Counted from the first letter of the stretch, positions 25,835 to 34,579 are shown. The stretch is 64,000 bases of DNA from Bradyrhizobium diazoefficiens (GCF_016616235.1 NZ_CP067100.1:3469001-3533000), one strand, 5' to 3'. The notes: generated by a model from the letters alone, not told the origin. Translations and numbers: made by a program.

Positions 25835-27674
25835 GTTTGGCGCCGTCCACCTCGAGGCCGAGCGTGCGGCCGGGGAAGCCGGCCGCATCGAAGTAGCGCT
25901 GGCTCCCGACGCGCTGGACGTTGAGCACGGTCTCCAGACCGTTCTCGGACTTCTTCTTCGACCGCTCCACGCTCTTGTAGGCCTTCGGCACGATGCCGTT
26001 CGGCAGCGCCTCGGACATCACGCGGCCGACCAGGCCGCCGTTGCCCGAGCTGCGCAGGCCCAGGAGCTGGGCCGCGGTCATGCCGACGTCGGCATTGCTG
26101 ACCGGGATCTCGCTGACGTAGCCGGCTTTGAAGTCCGGACCGATGGCGGCCATGAAGTTCATGGTGTCGCCACGGCTGAAGCTGCCATGCATGCCCTGGC
26201 CCTGGCGCAGCACGGTATCGGCCACCTGCACCGAGCAGTTGGTCGGCGCTTCGCCGCAATCGCTGGCATAGGAGCGGAAGTTGACGACGATCGCCGGCGT
26301 CGGCGTCGCCGCCTTGCCGCGCAGATTGATGCTCGACAGGGGGAGAGTGCCGGGGATGCGGCCGAGCTGATCGTCGACGAACAGGCCGGAGACATAGTCC
26401 TGCTCGAGCAGCGCCTTGACGGTCTTTGCCGCCAGCTTCTTGTCCTTGTTCGGCAAATAGATCAGGTCCGAACCGCCATTGGTGGCGATGACGAGGTCGG
26501 GCTTGGTCGGATCCTTGCCGAGCACGCCGTTGCCCGCCTTCGGATGCTTATTGCCGTCAATCTGCGCGTTCTTGTCGTTGGGATCGAACAGCGGCAGGTC
26601 GAGCGCCTTGGCGAGGTCGATCGCCAGGAAGCCCATCGGCAAGAAGTCCTTCGGCGTGTCGTCATAGCTGAGCTTGGCCGACGGGCTGGTCTTGCTTTCC
26701 TTGGAGATGGTCGAGAAGCCGTGGTCGGCCTGGATCATGATGTTGGTGTTGGCGGCAAGGCCGAGGTCGTCCAGCGCCTTGCGGATCTGGGCGAGGTTGT
26801 TGTCGGCGTTCTTGATGCTCGCCATCGAGCTCGGCCCGTTGATACCGGGCATGATCTGGTTGAGGCTGTCGCCCTGGTTATGCTGGGTGCCATCAGGGTC
26901 GCGCGACCAGAACACCAGCACGAATGGCTTGTTGCGTGCCTTGAACATTGGCAGCACCACCTTGGTGGCGACGTCGGCGAAATAGGCCTGCTGCGCGGTG
27001 TTGGCGACCGTGGTGCCGGGCGTCTTGGCGTCGCCCGCCTTGCCGTTGTCGCCGCGGCTCGGGGTGGTGAGGGGCAGGTTCGCCTTGGTGAGGGCGTCCT
27101 TCATCTCGTCCGACAGTGCCACGCCGTTCTTGCCGCCGGTGGAATCGTCGATGACGATCGAATGCTGGCCCGGCTTCTCGGGCTTGTCGGTGTGGTCCCA
27201 CTGGTAGGTCGGGCCGACCTTGCCGATCGCCGCGGTGCTCAGGCCCTTGTCACGCGCCATTTTCAAAACGGTCTCTTCATTGAGATAGTCGCCCTTGAAA
27301 TGCTCGTCGATGTCGCCGAGCACGGCGTCGTTCTCGATGAAGGGGACGACAGTGTCGCCGGCGGGACCGGAGGTGTAATTGGTCCAGATCGTGTTGGAGA
27401 ACACGCCGGTGTCGCCGAGATAATGACCGGTCGACATCGCCGAGCCGTTGGCCATGGTGAAGGTCGGGAACAGGGAGTGCGAGTTCTTGAAGTTGACGCC
27501 CTTGTCGCGGACCTCGGCCATTGCCGGCGCCGTTTCAGGGGTGACCTTCAGCGCCCGCAAACCGTCCGGAATGAACAGGATCAGGTTGCGGGGCGTGTTG
27601 TTCTGGGCAAAGGCAAATCCGGTGGACAGCACTGTCAGTCCGGCTGACAGCAACACCAGTGAACGGCGCATCAA
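25815..27674 (-). CDS. Exported alkaline phosphatase superfamily protein (type I phosphodiesterase/NPP-like)
   Basis: 619-residue periplasmic hydrolase. A signal peptide spans about residues 1-23 (VLLSAGLTVLSTGFAFA). The metal-site Asp is in LILFIPDGLR, and the likely nucleophile Thr in FPTFTMANGSAMSTG, as in nucleotide pyrophosphatase/phosphodiesterases. Further ligands are suggested by FWSRDPDGTQHNQGD, IQADHGFSTI and the late GMHGSFSRGDTMNFM. The last of these resembles the TGxHG-type Zn-binding end of the superfamily. The substrate could be a phosphodiester, phosphonate or sulfate ester. It probably helps scavenge phosphate, though no PHO-box was found. Confidence 0.85.
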   Translation of the reverse strand: MMRRSLVLLSAGLTVLSTGFAFAQNNTPRNLILFIPDGLRALKVTPETAPAMAEVRDKGVNFKNSHSLFPTFTMANGSAMSTGHYLGDTGVFSNTIWTNYTSGPAGDTVVPFIENDAVLGDIDEHFKGDYLNEETVLKMARDKGLSTAAIGKVGPTYQWDHTDKPEKPGQHSIVIDDSTGGKNGVALSDEMKDALTKANLPLTTPSRGDNGKAGDAKTPGTTVANTAQQAYFADVATKVVLPMFKARNKPFVLVFWSRDPDGTQHNQGDSLNQIMPGINGPSSMASIKNADNNLAQIRKALDDLGLAANTNIMIQADHGFSTISKESKTSPSAKLSYDDTPKDFLPMGFLAIDLAKALDLPLFDPNDKNAQIDGNKHPKAGNGVLGKDPTKPDLVIATNGGSDLIYLPNKDKKLAAKTVKALLEQDYVSGLFVDDQLGRIPGTLPLSSINLRGKAATPTPAIVVNFRSYASDCGEAPTNCSVQVADTVLRQGQGMHGSFSRGDTMNFMAAIGPDFKAGYVSEIPVSNADVGMTAAQLLGLRSSGNGGLVGRVMSEALPNGIVPKAYKSVERSKKKSENGLETVLNVQRVGSQRYFDAAGFPGRTLGLEVDGAKQKTAGK

Positions 27675-27854
27675 AATCTCCTAGCGGTGAGGCGGCTTGG
27701 CCGCCGAAACCGCGGCCCCGCCATCGTTTAGATTTGCTGTATGACAGTTTTGTTACAGGGTCTCTTGCCAATGCAAGAGGGCTGGAGGGGAGTTCGTTCT
27801 CGCGGAGTCGTCATTGCGATCGGAGCGAGGTAATTCGGGGCGCGGCATTCTCCG

Positions 27855-27993
27855 CTCTCGCGTCCCGGACGCGCTGCAACGCCCTTTGCGTTGCTGCGCA
27901 GAGCCGGGACCCAGGAAGTCACGGCACTCGCTGATGCATGGGCCCCGGCTCTGCAGCGCATCACTTCGTGCTGCGCTGCGTCCGGGGCACGAG
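27855..27993. repeat. REP-like inverted repeat, family A, copy 3
   Basis: CTCTCGCGTCCCGGACGCG on the left pairs with GCTGCGTCCGGGGCACGAG on the right. Inner GCAGAGCCGGGACCC and GGGCCCCGGCTCTGC arms match those of copies 1 and 2. Confidence 0.75.
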
Positions 27994-28009
27994 ACCTTCG
28001 TTCAAAGAT

Positions 28010-28605
28010 AGACACGGCTTCGCATCTCGCGGCGCATTTCGCCCGAGCTTTGCCTCGATACCACCCTCGAATGAAAGAGGGCGCAGGGAAGACCGGGTGC
28101 CGGCCGGGCACCCACGGTCCACTGTGCGAACGGTGGCAACAAAAGAATTTGCACAGCGGCATACAGGTGAAGCCAAACATCCGGCCTTCCCTGCGCAGTG
28201 GTTTTACGGCTTATGTCGCGCTCTCCCCGGGGAGCGATGCACTATTGCCCCCGTCGCCTTGCCGATCACTGATGCAAGAGCCCGGTTGGGCACCACACAT
28301 CACCACAAGACTTGGCGCACAGACCCCGGGCGCCAGGACCACACGATTTTGCCGTACGCAGATCACACCGGTCGTGTGCGCGAGGTGTTTCGCTCACGGC
28401 TCTCCGCCCTGCGAAACCATTCCGCGCCGATATCATCTGCGTCCACCGCCGCCCAGCCCGCGTTCGTGACGATCGCGATACGCCCCTCTTCCTTGGGCCG
28501 GGTTGCGGCGACACATACGTCATTTCCGAATTTCGGTAAAGTGGAATATTTTCGCCGACGAGCATTGACCCGCAATTTGGGTGTTTTGCCCGTCGGGCAA
28601 CGCAA
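28010..28605. repeat. Long dispersed Bradyrhizobium-type element (phantom ORFs)
   Basis: About 600 bases. The conceptual translation contains MKEGAGKTGCRPGTHGPLCE and SLRSGFTAYVALSPGSDALL, phrases I recall from many spurious hypothetical proteins in Bradyrhizobium. It includes the stem GGGTGCC-GGCC-GGGCACCC near 28097 and ends in the palindrome TTGCCCGTCGGGCAA (28586-28600). It is best treated as a noncoding multicopy element, not a gene. Exact ends cannot be set from one copy. Confidence 0.65.
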
Positions 28606-28659
28606 GGCCTCGTAGCCCGGATTCCCATCCGGCTGCGCATTGTCGCCGGCGCAAGCAAA

Positions 28660-28689
28660 GGACCCGCCGCTCGATCAAGCGGCGGGTCC
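28660..28689 (-). terminator. Rho-independent terminator
   Basis: GGACCCGCCGC and GCGGCGGGTCC arms (11 bp) around an eight-base loop. On the minus strand TTTGCTTG follows. It lies 18 bases after the stop of the 28708-28986 gene. Confidence 0.75.
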
Positions 28690-28707
28690 TCAACCCATGC
28701 TCGCGCG

Positions 28708-28986
28708 CTACCAGTGATAGACGCCGGTCAGCGTGCCGTTGTTATTCCCTGCCGGGCCGACATCGCCCTGGGTCGAGCTTGGCGCCGGATGGATGCGGCC
28801 GTTGAGCGTACCGTACGGTCCGGCGTCAGGATAATACGCGCGCGGCTGAACCGTCTCATAGGCGGGAGTGTCCCAGCCGGGGCGCGGTTCGTTCCAGCCG
28901 TAATAATAGCCCTGTGCCGATGCGGCTGTGGTGCCCGCAATCAGCGATGCCATGATCAGGCCGAGGAGTTTTGTCTTGTTCTGCAT
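28708..28986 (-). CDS. Small secreted hypothetical protein
   Basis: 92 residues from the ATG at 28986, which follows AAGGAG by seven bases. Signal peptide MQNKTKLLGLIMASLIAGTTAASAQ is cleaved at about residue 25. The mature protein is Gly/Pro/Tyr-rich (GYYYGWNEPRPGWDTPAY), with a Thr-Leu-Asn/Thr-Gly motif repeated (GTLNGR, GTLTGV). No known domain. It has its own terminator and is a likely periplasmic or cell-surface protein. Confidence 0.68.
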   Translation of the reverse strand: MQNKTKLLGLIMASLIAGTTAASAQGYYYGWNEPRPGWDTPAYETVQPRAYYPDAGPYGTLNGRIHPAPSSTQGDVGPAGNNNGTLTGVYHW

Positions 28987-29272
28987 TGAAGATGCTCCTT
29001 GCTTCCTGTCGGGGCCAACGACCGCGATGGGGGAGCGTTCCGGACGTATTTTGACGGCGCCGATCAACTCCGATCAACTGATTATGAAGTGCCGTTCCGT
29101 GGAACGAAGTGCCTGAAAAGTGTGGGGAATTCCGGTCGTTCTGTCGCACCCTGGTTCTCGTTCATCGCGTGTCTTAACCAATAATTAATTATACGTTTGC
29201 GGGCGGATGACAGCGCGGCCTAGCGTACGGCGGGGAGCCGCTTTTCGCGAAGCCAGAGAGTTGGTGCGTATC

Positions 29273-29722
29273 ATGATGTCCAGTTCATATGGGGCGTTGT
29301 TCGCCTCGCTCAGCGCAGCCGCGCTGCTCCTAAGCCCCAATGACAGTTTTGCACGACCCGGCGGCGGCGCGCCGCATGGTGTTGTGATCACTGCCGCGCC
29401 GTCCGGCCCAGTGGCGCGTCCGCCGATTGCGCCGGGCGCCCGGTTCCGCGGCCGCAACACGCCTTGGGTCTATTGGCCGGGCGGCGGCGGCTTCTTCTAT
29501 GACAATTCGGGCTACAGCCAGCCCTTCGCCGATGCCGGGCAGCCGCTCTCGACCGACGTGCGCTACACCTACACCTACGACGTGCCCTGGGACTGGGCGC
29601 ATCGCTTCCCGCCGAACGTCGTGCCGTCCGACCGGCCCTATGTGCCGAGCTGTCCGACGGAGCAGGTGACGGTGCCCGGCCGCGGCGGCGAGCACACCGT
29701 CAACATCATGCGCTGCTACTGA
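29273..29722 (+). CDS. Secreted hypothetical protein
   Basis: 149 residues. A signal peptide runs to about residue 27 (SSSYGALFASLSAAALLLSP). A Gly/Pro-rich segment follows, then a C-terminal domain with VRYTYTYDVPWDWAHRFPPN and two Cys (SCPTEQVTVPG and NIMRCY) that could form a disulfide. The C-terminal TEQVTVPGRGGEHTVNIMRCY-like end recurs in Bradyrhizobium exported proteins. Two adjacent ATGs (29273, 29276) are equally usable. Confidence 0.65.
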   Translation: MMSSSYGALFASLSAAALLLSPNDSFARPGGGAPHGVVITAAPSGPVARPPIAPGARFRGRNTPWVYWPGGGGFFYDNSGYSQPFADAGQPLSTDVRYTYTYDVPWDWAHRFPPNVVPSDRPYVPSCPTEQVTVPGRGGEHTVNIMRCY

Positions 29723-29788
29723 GCAGGGTTATCGTCAGGTCGTGAGCATCCCGCCCCGAGCTTCGCGTGGAAAACCTTGGTATGGAAA

Positions 29789-29815
29789 GCCCCGGCTCAG
29801 CCGGGGCCTTCTGTT
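29789..29815 (+). terminator. Rho-independent terminator
   Basis: GCCCCGGC-TCA-GCCGGGGC followed by CTTCTGTTT, 67 bases after the stop of the secreted protein gene. It also faces the end of the convergent hydrolase gene (stop at 29828). Confidence 0.72.
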
Positions 29816-29827
29816 TCAACGGCGGGA

Positions 29828-30994
29828 TCAATGCGAGGCGACGAGCCTTGCCAGCACGGGCAGGATCTTGTAGCGCGCGATCTCGTGCGGATATTCGCCG
29901 CGATTGGCGAGCAGGACGATGCCGATCCGCCGTGCCGGCACGAAGCCGAGATAGCCGGAGGCGTTGTTGAGCCCGCCCGGCTTGTCGAGGATGGCGACAC
30001 CGGGCAGGCGCACAGTCTCCCAGGCCATCGCCTGTCCGAACTTGTCGTCGACGTGAAAGACCTCATGCTGGGTCATCCGCAAGGCCTCGCGCAGGTGCGG
30101 AGCGATCGAGCGGCCGTCGGCGCAGGCCGCAACGAAGGTCGCAAGATCGCGCGCGGACGAGAACATCTGGCCGGTGCCGGGAAAATCAAAATAGCTCTGC
30201 TGGTTGCCGATCGGCCCGATCGCCATGCCATGATCCGAATAGCCTTGCACGACGCGCTGCATCCAAGCTTCGTCCATGGCGGCGCGGTTGTCCTCGCCGC
30301 GCTCGGGGACAAAAGTCGCGTTCATGCCGAGCGGCCTGAGGATGCGCTGCTCGAGCAGCGTCGCGATCGGCGCGGCGTAACAACGCTCGAGCACGAGTTG
30401 AAGCAGCACGTAGCCGGCATGGCTGTAGATGCGCTGCTTGCCAGGCTCCTCGCCGGCCTGCGGTCTCCAATCGTTGAACATTGCGATGAATTGGGCACGC
30501 GAGAAGGAGTCGTTCGGCCAGGGCGGATGGTCGGTCGGCAGCAGCATGCCCGAGGTGTGCGTGGCGAGCTGGCCGATCGTGACGCGGCGGACGTAGTCGC
30601 CGGTGAGCTCGGGCAGATATTTCGGCAAGACATCGTCGAGCCGCAATTCACCGCGTAGCGCGCCGAGCGCGACCAGTGTCGCCTCGAACGGCTTGCGCAG
30701 GGAGCCGAGATTGAACAGCGTGTCCGATGTGACCAGCCTGCGCGTCGCCTTGTCGGCAAAGCCGTAGTTGAAGAACTCGACATGGCCGCCGGCGCAAAGC
30801 GCTGCGGCGAGGCCGCCCGGCTGGTCCGGCGTCATGGTCGGCGCCAGCTCGGCGGCGACGATGTCGCGCATCTGCGCAATCATGTCGGAATCCGCCGAGG
30901 CGCGGCTTGGCGCAAGGGCCATCGCAAGCGGAATGAGCGCTGCCCCGGCGAAGGTTCGCCGGGAGATCGGAGATGAGGTGACAACTGGCGGCAC
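29828..30994 (-). CDS. Class C beta-lactamase-like serine hydrolase, Tat-type signal
   Basis: About 388 residues if it starts at the GTG at 30994; the start is uncertain. The N-terminus SRRTFAGAALIPLAMALAPS looks like a twin-arginine signal. The active-site SxxK is SLRK (30692-30703). The second motif reads YSHAGY instead of YxN, and the third is KPGG near 29972-29983 instead of KTG. These changes point to an esterase/peptidase of the family rather than a true beta-lactamase. Upstream in-frame sequence to 31201 derives from a repeat and is unlikely to be translated. Confidence 0.75.
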   Translation of the reverse strand: MPPVVTSSPISRRTFAGAALIPLAMALAPSRASADSDMIAQMRDIVAAELAPTMTPDQPGGLAAALCAGGHVEFFNYGFADKATRRLVTSDTLFNLGSLRKPFEATLVALGALRGELRLDDVLPKYLPELTGDYVRRVTIGQLATHTSGMLLPTDHPPWPNDSFSRAQFIAMFNDWRPQAGEEPGKQRIYSHAGYVLLQLVLERCYAAPIATLLEQRILRPLGMNATFVPERGEDNRAAMDEAWMQRVVQGYSDHGMAIGPIGNQQSYFDFPGTGQMFSSARDLATFVAACADGRSIAPHLREALRMTQHEVFHVDDKFGQAMAWETVRLPGVAILDKPGGLNNASGYLGFVPARRIGIVLLANRGEYPHEIARYKILPVLARLVASH

Positions 30995-31084
30995 GTGCTC
31001 TGATGAATCATGCTTGTGCGCCCCCGGCTCATTTCTAGCGGCGAGGGCGCGACGGCCCAATTCACGATTGCGCGTTGTGGGTTC

Positions 31085-31190
31085 CGACCTGTCGGTTTGC
31101 GGCTTCGTAGCCTGCGTGGAGGGCAGCGAAATCCGGGACCCTCGTCGCTTGTGGCAAGCCCTCCGGATTGCGCTGCGCTCCATCCGGACT
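31085..31190. repeat. Intergenic repeat, GTAGCC...GGAGCGCAGCGCAATCCGG family
   Basis: TTCGTAGCCTGCGTGGAGGG, a central GAAATCCGGGACCCTCG and a terminal GGATTGCGCTGCGCTCCATC match a spacer element common in Bradyrhizobium. A related GTAGCCCGGATTCCCATCCGG fragment lies at 28612-28632. On the minus strand it reads through as the doubtful N-terminal extension of the hydrolase. Confidence 0.5.
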
Positions 31191-31229
31191 ACTGCCCCCA
31201 ATTTAACTTAGCCAATCGGATAACAATTA

Positions 31230-31257
31230 TTGACGCCTTTGGCAGATCGTGTATAGT
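31230..31257 (+). promoter_or_regulatory. Sigma-70-type promoter of the ArsR gene
   Basis: TTGACG (31230-31235), 16-base spacer, TATAGT (31252-31257). A start point about seven bases later falls at the ATG (31265), and no Shine-Dalgarno is present, so the transcript may be leaderless. Confidence 0.55.
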
Positions 31258-31264
31258 TAGCTTC

Positions 31265-31672
31265 ATGGCTAACCAATCATCCCGTCTCGACCGGATCTTC
31301 GCGGCGCTTGCCGATCCCACGAGGCGCGCGATCGTGATGCGGCTCTGCGCCGGCGAGGCGTCGGTCGGCGAACTTGCCGATCCCTTCGACATGGCGCTGC
31401 CGAGCTTCATGAAACACATTCAGGTGCTGGAGACGAGCGGGCTGGTTCAGTCGGAGAAATCCGGCCGCGTGCGCACCTGCCGTCTCAGTCCGGATGCGCT
31501 GCTCGGCGCCGAGGACTGGTTCCAGCAGCAGCGCGCGATCTGGGAGGCGCGGCTCGACCGGTTCGAAGCCTATGTGATGAAACTGAAGAAGGAGAGGGCG
31601 GCCGCCAAGCGGCCGTCCAAGGTGGCTGAAAAGAAAACCGACAAGACAACCAAACGGAAAGGTGCTGAGTGA
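31265..31672 (+). CDS. ArsR-family winged-helix repressor
   Basis: 135 residues. The winged helix spans about residues 5-95: RIFAALADPTRRAIVMRLC, then GEASVGELADPF and LPSFMKHIQVLETSGLV (recognition helix), and the wing KSGRVRTCRL. It lacks the CxC metal site of true arsenic repressors. It belongs to the subgroup coupled with SRPBCC proteins, and the Lys-rich tail is unusual. The stop overlaps the SRPBCC start (base 31672), so the pair is translationally coupled and probably autoregulated. Confidence 0.88.
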   Translation: MANQSSRLDRIFAALADPTRRAIVMRLCAGEASVGELADPFDMALPSFMKHIQVLETSGLVQSEKSGRVRTCRLSPDALLGAEDWFQQQRAIWEARLDRFEAYVMKLKKERAAAKRPSKVAEKKTDKTTKRKGAE

Positions 31673-32163
31673 TGACGAATTCTGCCAACCCCGCGCTGTC
31701 GCAATGGTCGCTCGACCGCGAGATCGTGATGTCGCGCGTGATCGACGCGCCGCGCGAGCTGGTATTCGAGGCCTGGTCCGACCCGAAACATCTGCCGCAA
31801 TGGTTCGGCCCGAAAGGCTTTGAGGTCGAGACCTTGGAGATCGACGTGCGGGTTGGTGGCGTCTGGCGCTTCAACATGATCGGTCCCGATGGGACGGTCT
31901 ATCCAAACCGCATGCGCTTTCGCCGCATCGAGCGGCCGTCGCTGATGGAGATGGATCACGGCGTCGACCAGGACGACGATCCCGGCATGTTCCGCTTCAC
32001 CGTCACTTTTGCCGAGCAGAGCAACGGCAAGACGGTGCTGATGATGCGGCAACTGACCTCGAGCACCGAGCAGCGCGACGGCATGATCGGCTTTGGCGCC
32101 GTCGAATACGGCTACCAGACGTTGGACAAGCTTGCGGCTTATGTGGGCGGGATGAAGCGGTGA
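31672..32163 (+). CDS. SRPBCC / AHSA1-like ligand-binding protein
   Basis: 163 residues of the START/Bet v1-like fold, AHSA1 C-terminal branch. The family marks are VIDAPRELVFEAWSDPKHLPQWFGPKGF near the N-terminus (only its parts up to 20 residues matter: DAPRELVFEAWSDP and WFGPKGF), VGGVWRFNMIGPDG, and a C-terminal helix GYQTLDKLAAYV. Such proteins bind hydrophobic ligands in a cavity. Pairing with an ArsR regulator is a recurrent bacterial arrangement of unknown purpose. Confidence 0.85.
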   Translation: MTNSANPALSQWSLDREIVMSRVIDAPRELVFEAWSDPKHLPQWFGPKGFEVETLEIDVRVGGVWRFNMIGPDGTVYPNRMRFRRIERPSLMEMDHGVDQDDDPGMFRFTVTFAEQSNGKTVLMMRQLTSSTEQRDGMIGFGAVEYGYQTLDKLAAYVGGMKR

Positions 32164-32197
32164 TCGCAGCCGGGCCGACCGCTCGAACCCGCCTGTC

Positions 32198-33358
32198 CTA
32201 CGAGCTCTCAGCGAGCCGCAGCGGCGCGGCCGGAATGGATGCCACGAGCCGCGCCAACGCGGCCGCGGAGCGCACGCCAGTCTTGGCAAACACCTGGCGG
32301 GCGTGTGTCTTCACCGTGTTCGGAGATACGCCGAGCACGCTTGCGGCTGCGGTCAGCCCGAGGCCGCTGGCGAGCAGCGCGGCAACGCGCGTCTCGGCGG
32401 CGGTCAGTCCCGCCAGCCGCCGCAACCGCTCGGCCTGTGTGTCGATGGACGCCTTGGGATCGACGATCTGGACCATGACGCGCGCGCCGCCGTCGATGGC
32501 GGTCCAAGGCGCGAACGCCGGCGGGGGAAGCGGCGTCATCTGCACGAGCAGGGTACGCCGGCCGGCCGGGTCCTTGATCTGAAACGTGTCGTCCAGGATC
32601 CGCTCCTCGCCGCGCGCCACGGCGAGCGCCTGCCGGACGCTGGCTGCGAGGCGCAGGGCATCGCTGCGCATCTGCGCCGTCAGAGTGAGACGGCTGCCCT
32701 TGCTGATTGCGAGGCCGCCGCACTCGCCGAGCAACGCCTCCGCGGCCGGCGTCATATGGAGTATTGCGCCACGGCCGTCCAGCAGAATGACGGCGCCCGA
32801 CAGGTTCGCGAGCAAGCGGTCGAGCTGGCGCTGGCCGGCATTCAGGCGGCTTGTCAGCAGCGTCAGGTCGATGGCGCGGGAGAGGTGGGGGACCAGATCG
32901 CCGAGACGGGTCGCCGCATGCCCGGCATTGCCGGCTCGCGACTTCGAGACGTTGAACAAAATGCCGCCGGCCCCGTCCCGCGACAGATCGGCGTGGCGCA
33001 CCGCGACGATCTCTTCGATTCCCTGCGGCGCAAGAATGTCGGCATGAAAGGCGCTGCGATGCAGAACGTCCCTTTCGACGAGCGCCTCGGTGACGAGCGC
33101 CTTGCCGACCGGCGCGCGGGCGAAGGCGTATGAATAGGGATTTTGGGTATAGCCCTCGAGGAAGAGTTGGTTCAGGTCGTCGCGCAGACGCCGGTGGACG
33201 ATGAAATCGTCGCCGCCCAAGGCGGAAAGATGCAGCACCATGCCGCTGTCGGCGCCGAGGTAGTCGGTGACGAACTCGAGTGTCTCGCCCCAGAGCTCCG
33301 GCCGCGCAGCAGCCTGATAGATCGCAACGACAACATTCGTGTAGCTGGAGTCTGGCAT
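32198..33358 (-). CDS. LuxR-family transcriptional regulator with N-terminal sensor
   Basis: 386 residues. The N-terminal 180 residues look like a GAF/PAS-like sensor (VVAIYQAAARPELWGETLEF). A PAS-like segment (GAVILLDGRGAILHMTPAAE) follows at about 195-230. The C-terminal LuxR helix-turn-helix is at 315-375 (LTAAETRVAALLASG, then GVSPNTVKTHARQVFAKTGV). There is no receiver domain, so it probably senses a small molecule directly. It converges with the ArsR/SRPBCC pair 34 bases away. The target is unknown. Confidence 0.87.
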   Translation of the reverse strand: MPDSSYTNVVVAIYQAAARPELWGETLEFVTDYLGADSGMVLHLSALGGDDFIVHRRLRDDLNQLFLEGYTQNPYSYAFARAPVGKALVTEALVERDVLHRSAFHADILAPQGIEEIVAVRHADLSRDGAGGILFNVSKSRAGNAGHAATRLGDLVPHLSRAIDLTLLTSRLNAGQRQLDRLLANLSGAVILLDGRGAILHMTPAAEALLGECGGLAISKGSRLTLTAQMRSDALRLAASVRQALAVARGEERILDDTFQIKDPAGRRTLLVQMTPLPPPAFAPWTAIDGGARVMVQIVDPKASIDTQAERLRRLAGLTAAETRVAALLASGLGLTAAASVLGVSPNTVKTHARQVFAKTGVRSAAALARLVASIPAAPLRLAESS

Positions 33359-33610
33359 GGTTGGCCGGCTCTGCTCAGCGCCGTCGCGGCATCACCGGAC
33401 GCAGCTTTGCGATTTCAGCGCCATCCTATAGCATTCTCGATCGCGCATGGCTGTGTCGTGCTTCACATTTGGCATGTTGATCACATCAACGTTGCCGGCT
33501 CGGGTTCGTGCGAAGCTAACGAGACGATCCGGTTCCGGCGTCACCCCGATGGGTGACGGCTCCGAGACGCAAAAGCCGGGGCATCCGCGGTCGACCTCGT
33601 CGATCGCCAG

Positions 33611-34579
33611 TCACTCCCCCTTGAGCCCGGCCTCGCGGATCAGCTTGGTCCATTTCCGGGTCTCGCCGTCGATGAACTCGCCGAACGCGGCGGCGGTGCC
33701 CGGGCGCACCTCCAGGCCCTGAGCGGTCAGCTTGTCCTTGATCGCGGGTTCGGCGAGCGCGCGCAGCACTTCGGTCTGAAGTTTGTCCACGATGGCGCGC
33801 GGCGTCGTGGCCGGCGCCATGAAGCCATACCAGCCGGCGGCCGCCACATTGGGAAAGCCCTGTTCGCGCAGGGTTGGCGCCTGCGGGTAGAGCGTGCTGC
33901 GCTCGGGCGAGGCGACGCCGAGCACGATGAATTTGCCGCTCTGGATATAGGGCAGCGCGGTCGGAAGCGCCGTCAGCGTGGCATCGACGCGCCCGGCGAG
34001 CAGCTCGGTGTAGGAGGCGGCATCGCCGCGGAAGGGAATGTTGAGGCCTTTCACGCCGGCGTCACGGAACAGCAGTTCGCCGGCAAGATGCGGCTGCGAC
34101 CCGGCGCCGGGCGAGGCGAAGGTCAGTCCGTCCGGCTTCGACTTGCCGTAGGCGATCAACTCGGGAAGCGTCTTGAACGGCGCGTCTGCGCTGATGATCA
34201 GGAACAGCGGTGCGATCACCGCCATCGCGACCGGCTGAAGATTCTGGCGCTGATAGGTCAGCTTGCCGAACAGCGCTTCGGCGGTGGCATAGGGCGCGGC
34301 GACATAGAGCAGCGTGTAGCCATCGCCCGGCGCATGCGCGACGAGGTCGTTGGCGATACGCGTGCCGGCGCCCGGCTTGTTCTCGACGATGAACTGCTGA
34401 TGCAGGCTGCGGCCGAATTCTTCGGCCAGCAGGCGCAACGAGATGTCATTGGAGCCGCCGGGCCCGTAGGGCGAGATCAGCCGGACCATGCGCGAGGGCC
34501 AAGTGTCCTCAGCGCGTGCGGCGAATGGAAGTCCCAAGAGGGCGAGGGCGCCCAAAAATGTTCGACGCGTGACTGTCAT
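33611..34579 (-). CDS. Bug/TctC-family periplasmic substrate-binding protein
   Basis: 322 residues. The N-terminus MTVTRRTFLGALALLGLP is a Tat-like signal. The mature protein has the family pattern WPSRMVRLISPYGPGGSNDI, then EN(K)PGAGTRIANDLVAHAPGDGYT and the LVAGR-like ELLAGRVDATL. These proteins bind carboxylates, often dicarboxylic acids or aromatic acids, usually for a TctAB permease. No permease is adjacent, so this one is an orphan receptor. It lies 36 bases after the IclR regulator stop and probably shares its transcript. Confidence 0.9.
   Translation of the reverse strand: MTVTRRTFLGALALLGLPFAARAEDTWPSRMVRLISPYGPGGSNDISLRLLAEEFGRSLHQQFIVENKPGAGTRIANDLVAHAPGDGYTLLYVAAPYATAEALFGKLTYQRQNLQPVAMAVIAPLFLIISADAPFKTLPELIAYGKSKPDGLTFASPGAGSQPHLAGELLFRDAGVKGLNIPFRGDAASYTELLAGRVDATLTALPTALPYIQSGKFIVLGVASPERSTLYPQAPTLREQGFPNVAAAGWYGFMAPATTPRAIVDKLQTEVLRALAEPAIKDKLTAQGLEVRPGTAAAFGEFIDGETRKWTKLIREAGLKGE

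Larger units (their letters stand above)
27675..28707. other. Gene-free kilobase made of repeats
   Basis: This region holds a family A palindrome (27855-27993), a long dispersed element (about 28010-28605), and the terminator of the next minus-strand gene. Open frames are present but belong to the repeat. Confidence 0.7.

Noticed and set aside
27891..28469. 192-codon open frame in the repeat region
   Set aside because: Its sequence is that of a dispersed noncoding element translated by chance. Other frames in the same stretch are equally open.
29828..31201. Long form of the serine hydrolase starting at 31201
   Set aside because: The extra N-terminal residues come from a spacer repeat and precede a clear Tat-type signal sequence.
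31217..31228. GGATAACAATT, identical to part of the E. coli lac operator
   Set aside because: It lies upstream of an ArsR gene with no LacI-type regulator nearby, and only half of the operator is matched. Chance is the simplest explanation.
33538..33558. CGTCACCC-GAT-like hairpin downstream of the Bug gene
   Set aside because: The stem is short and has no T-tract on the relevant strand, so a terminator is not supported.
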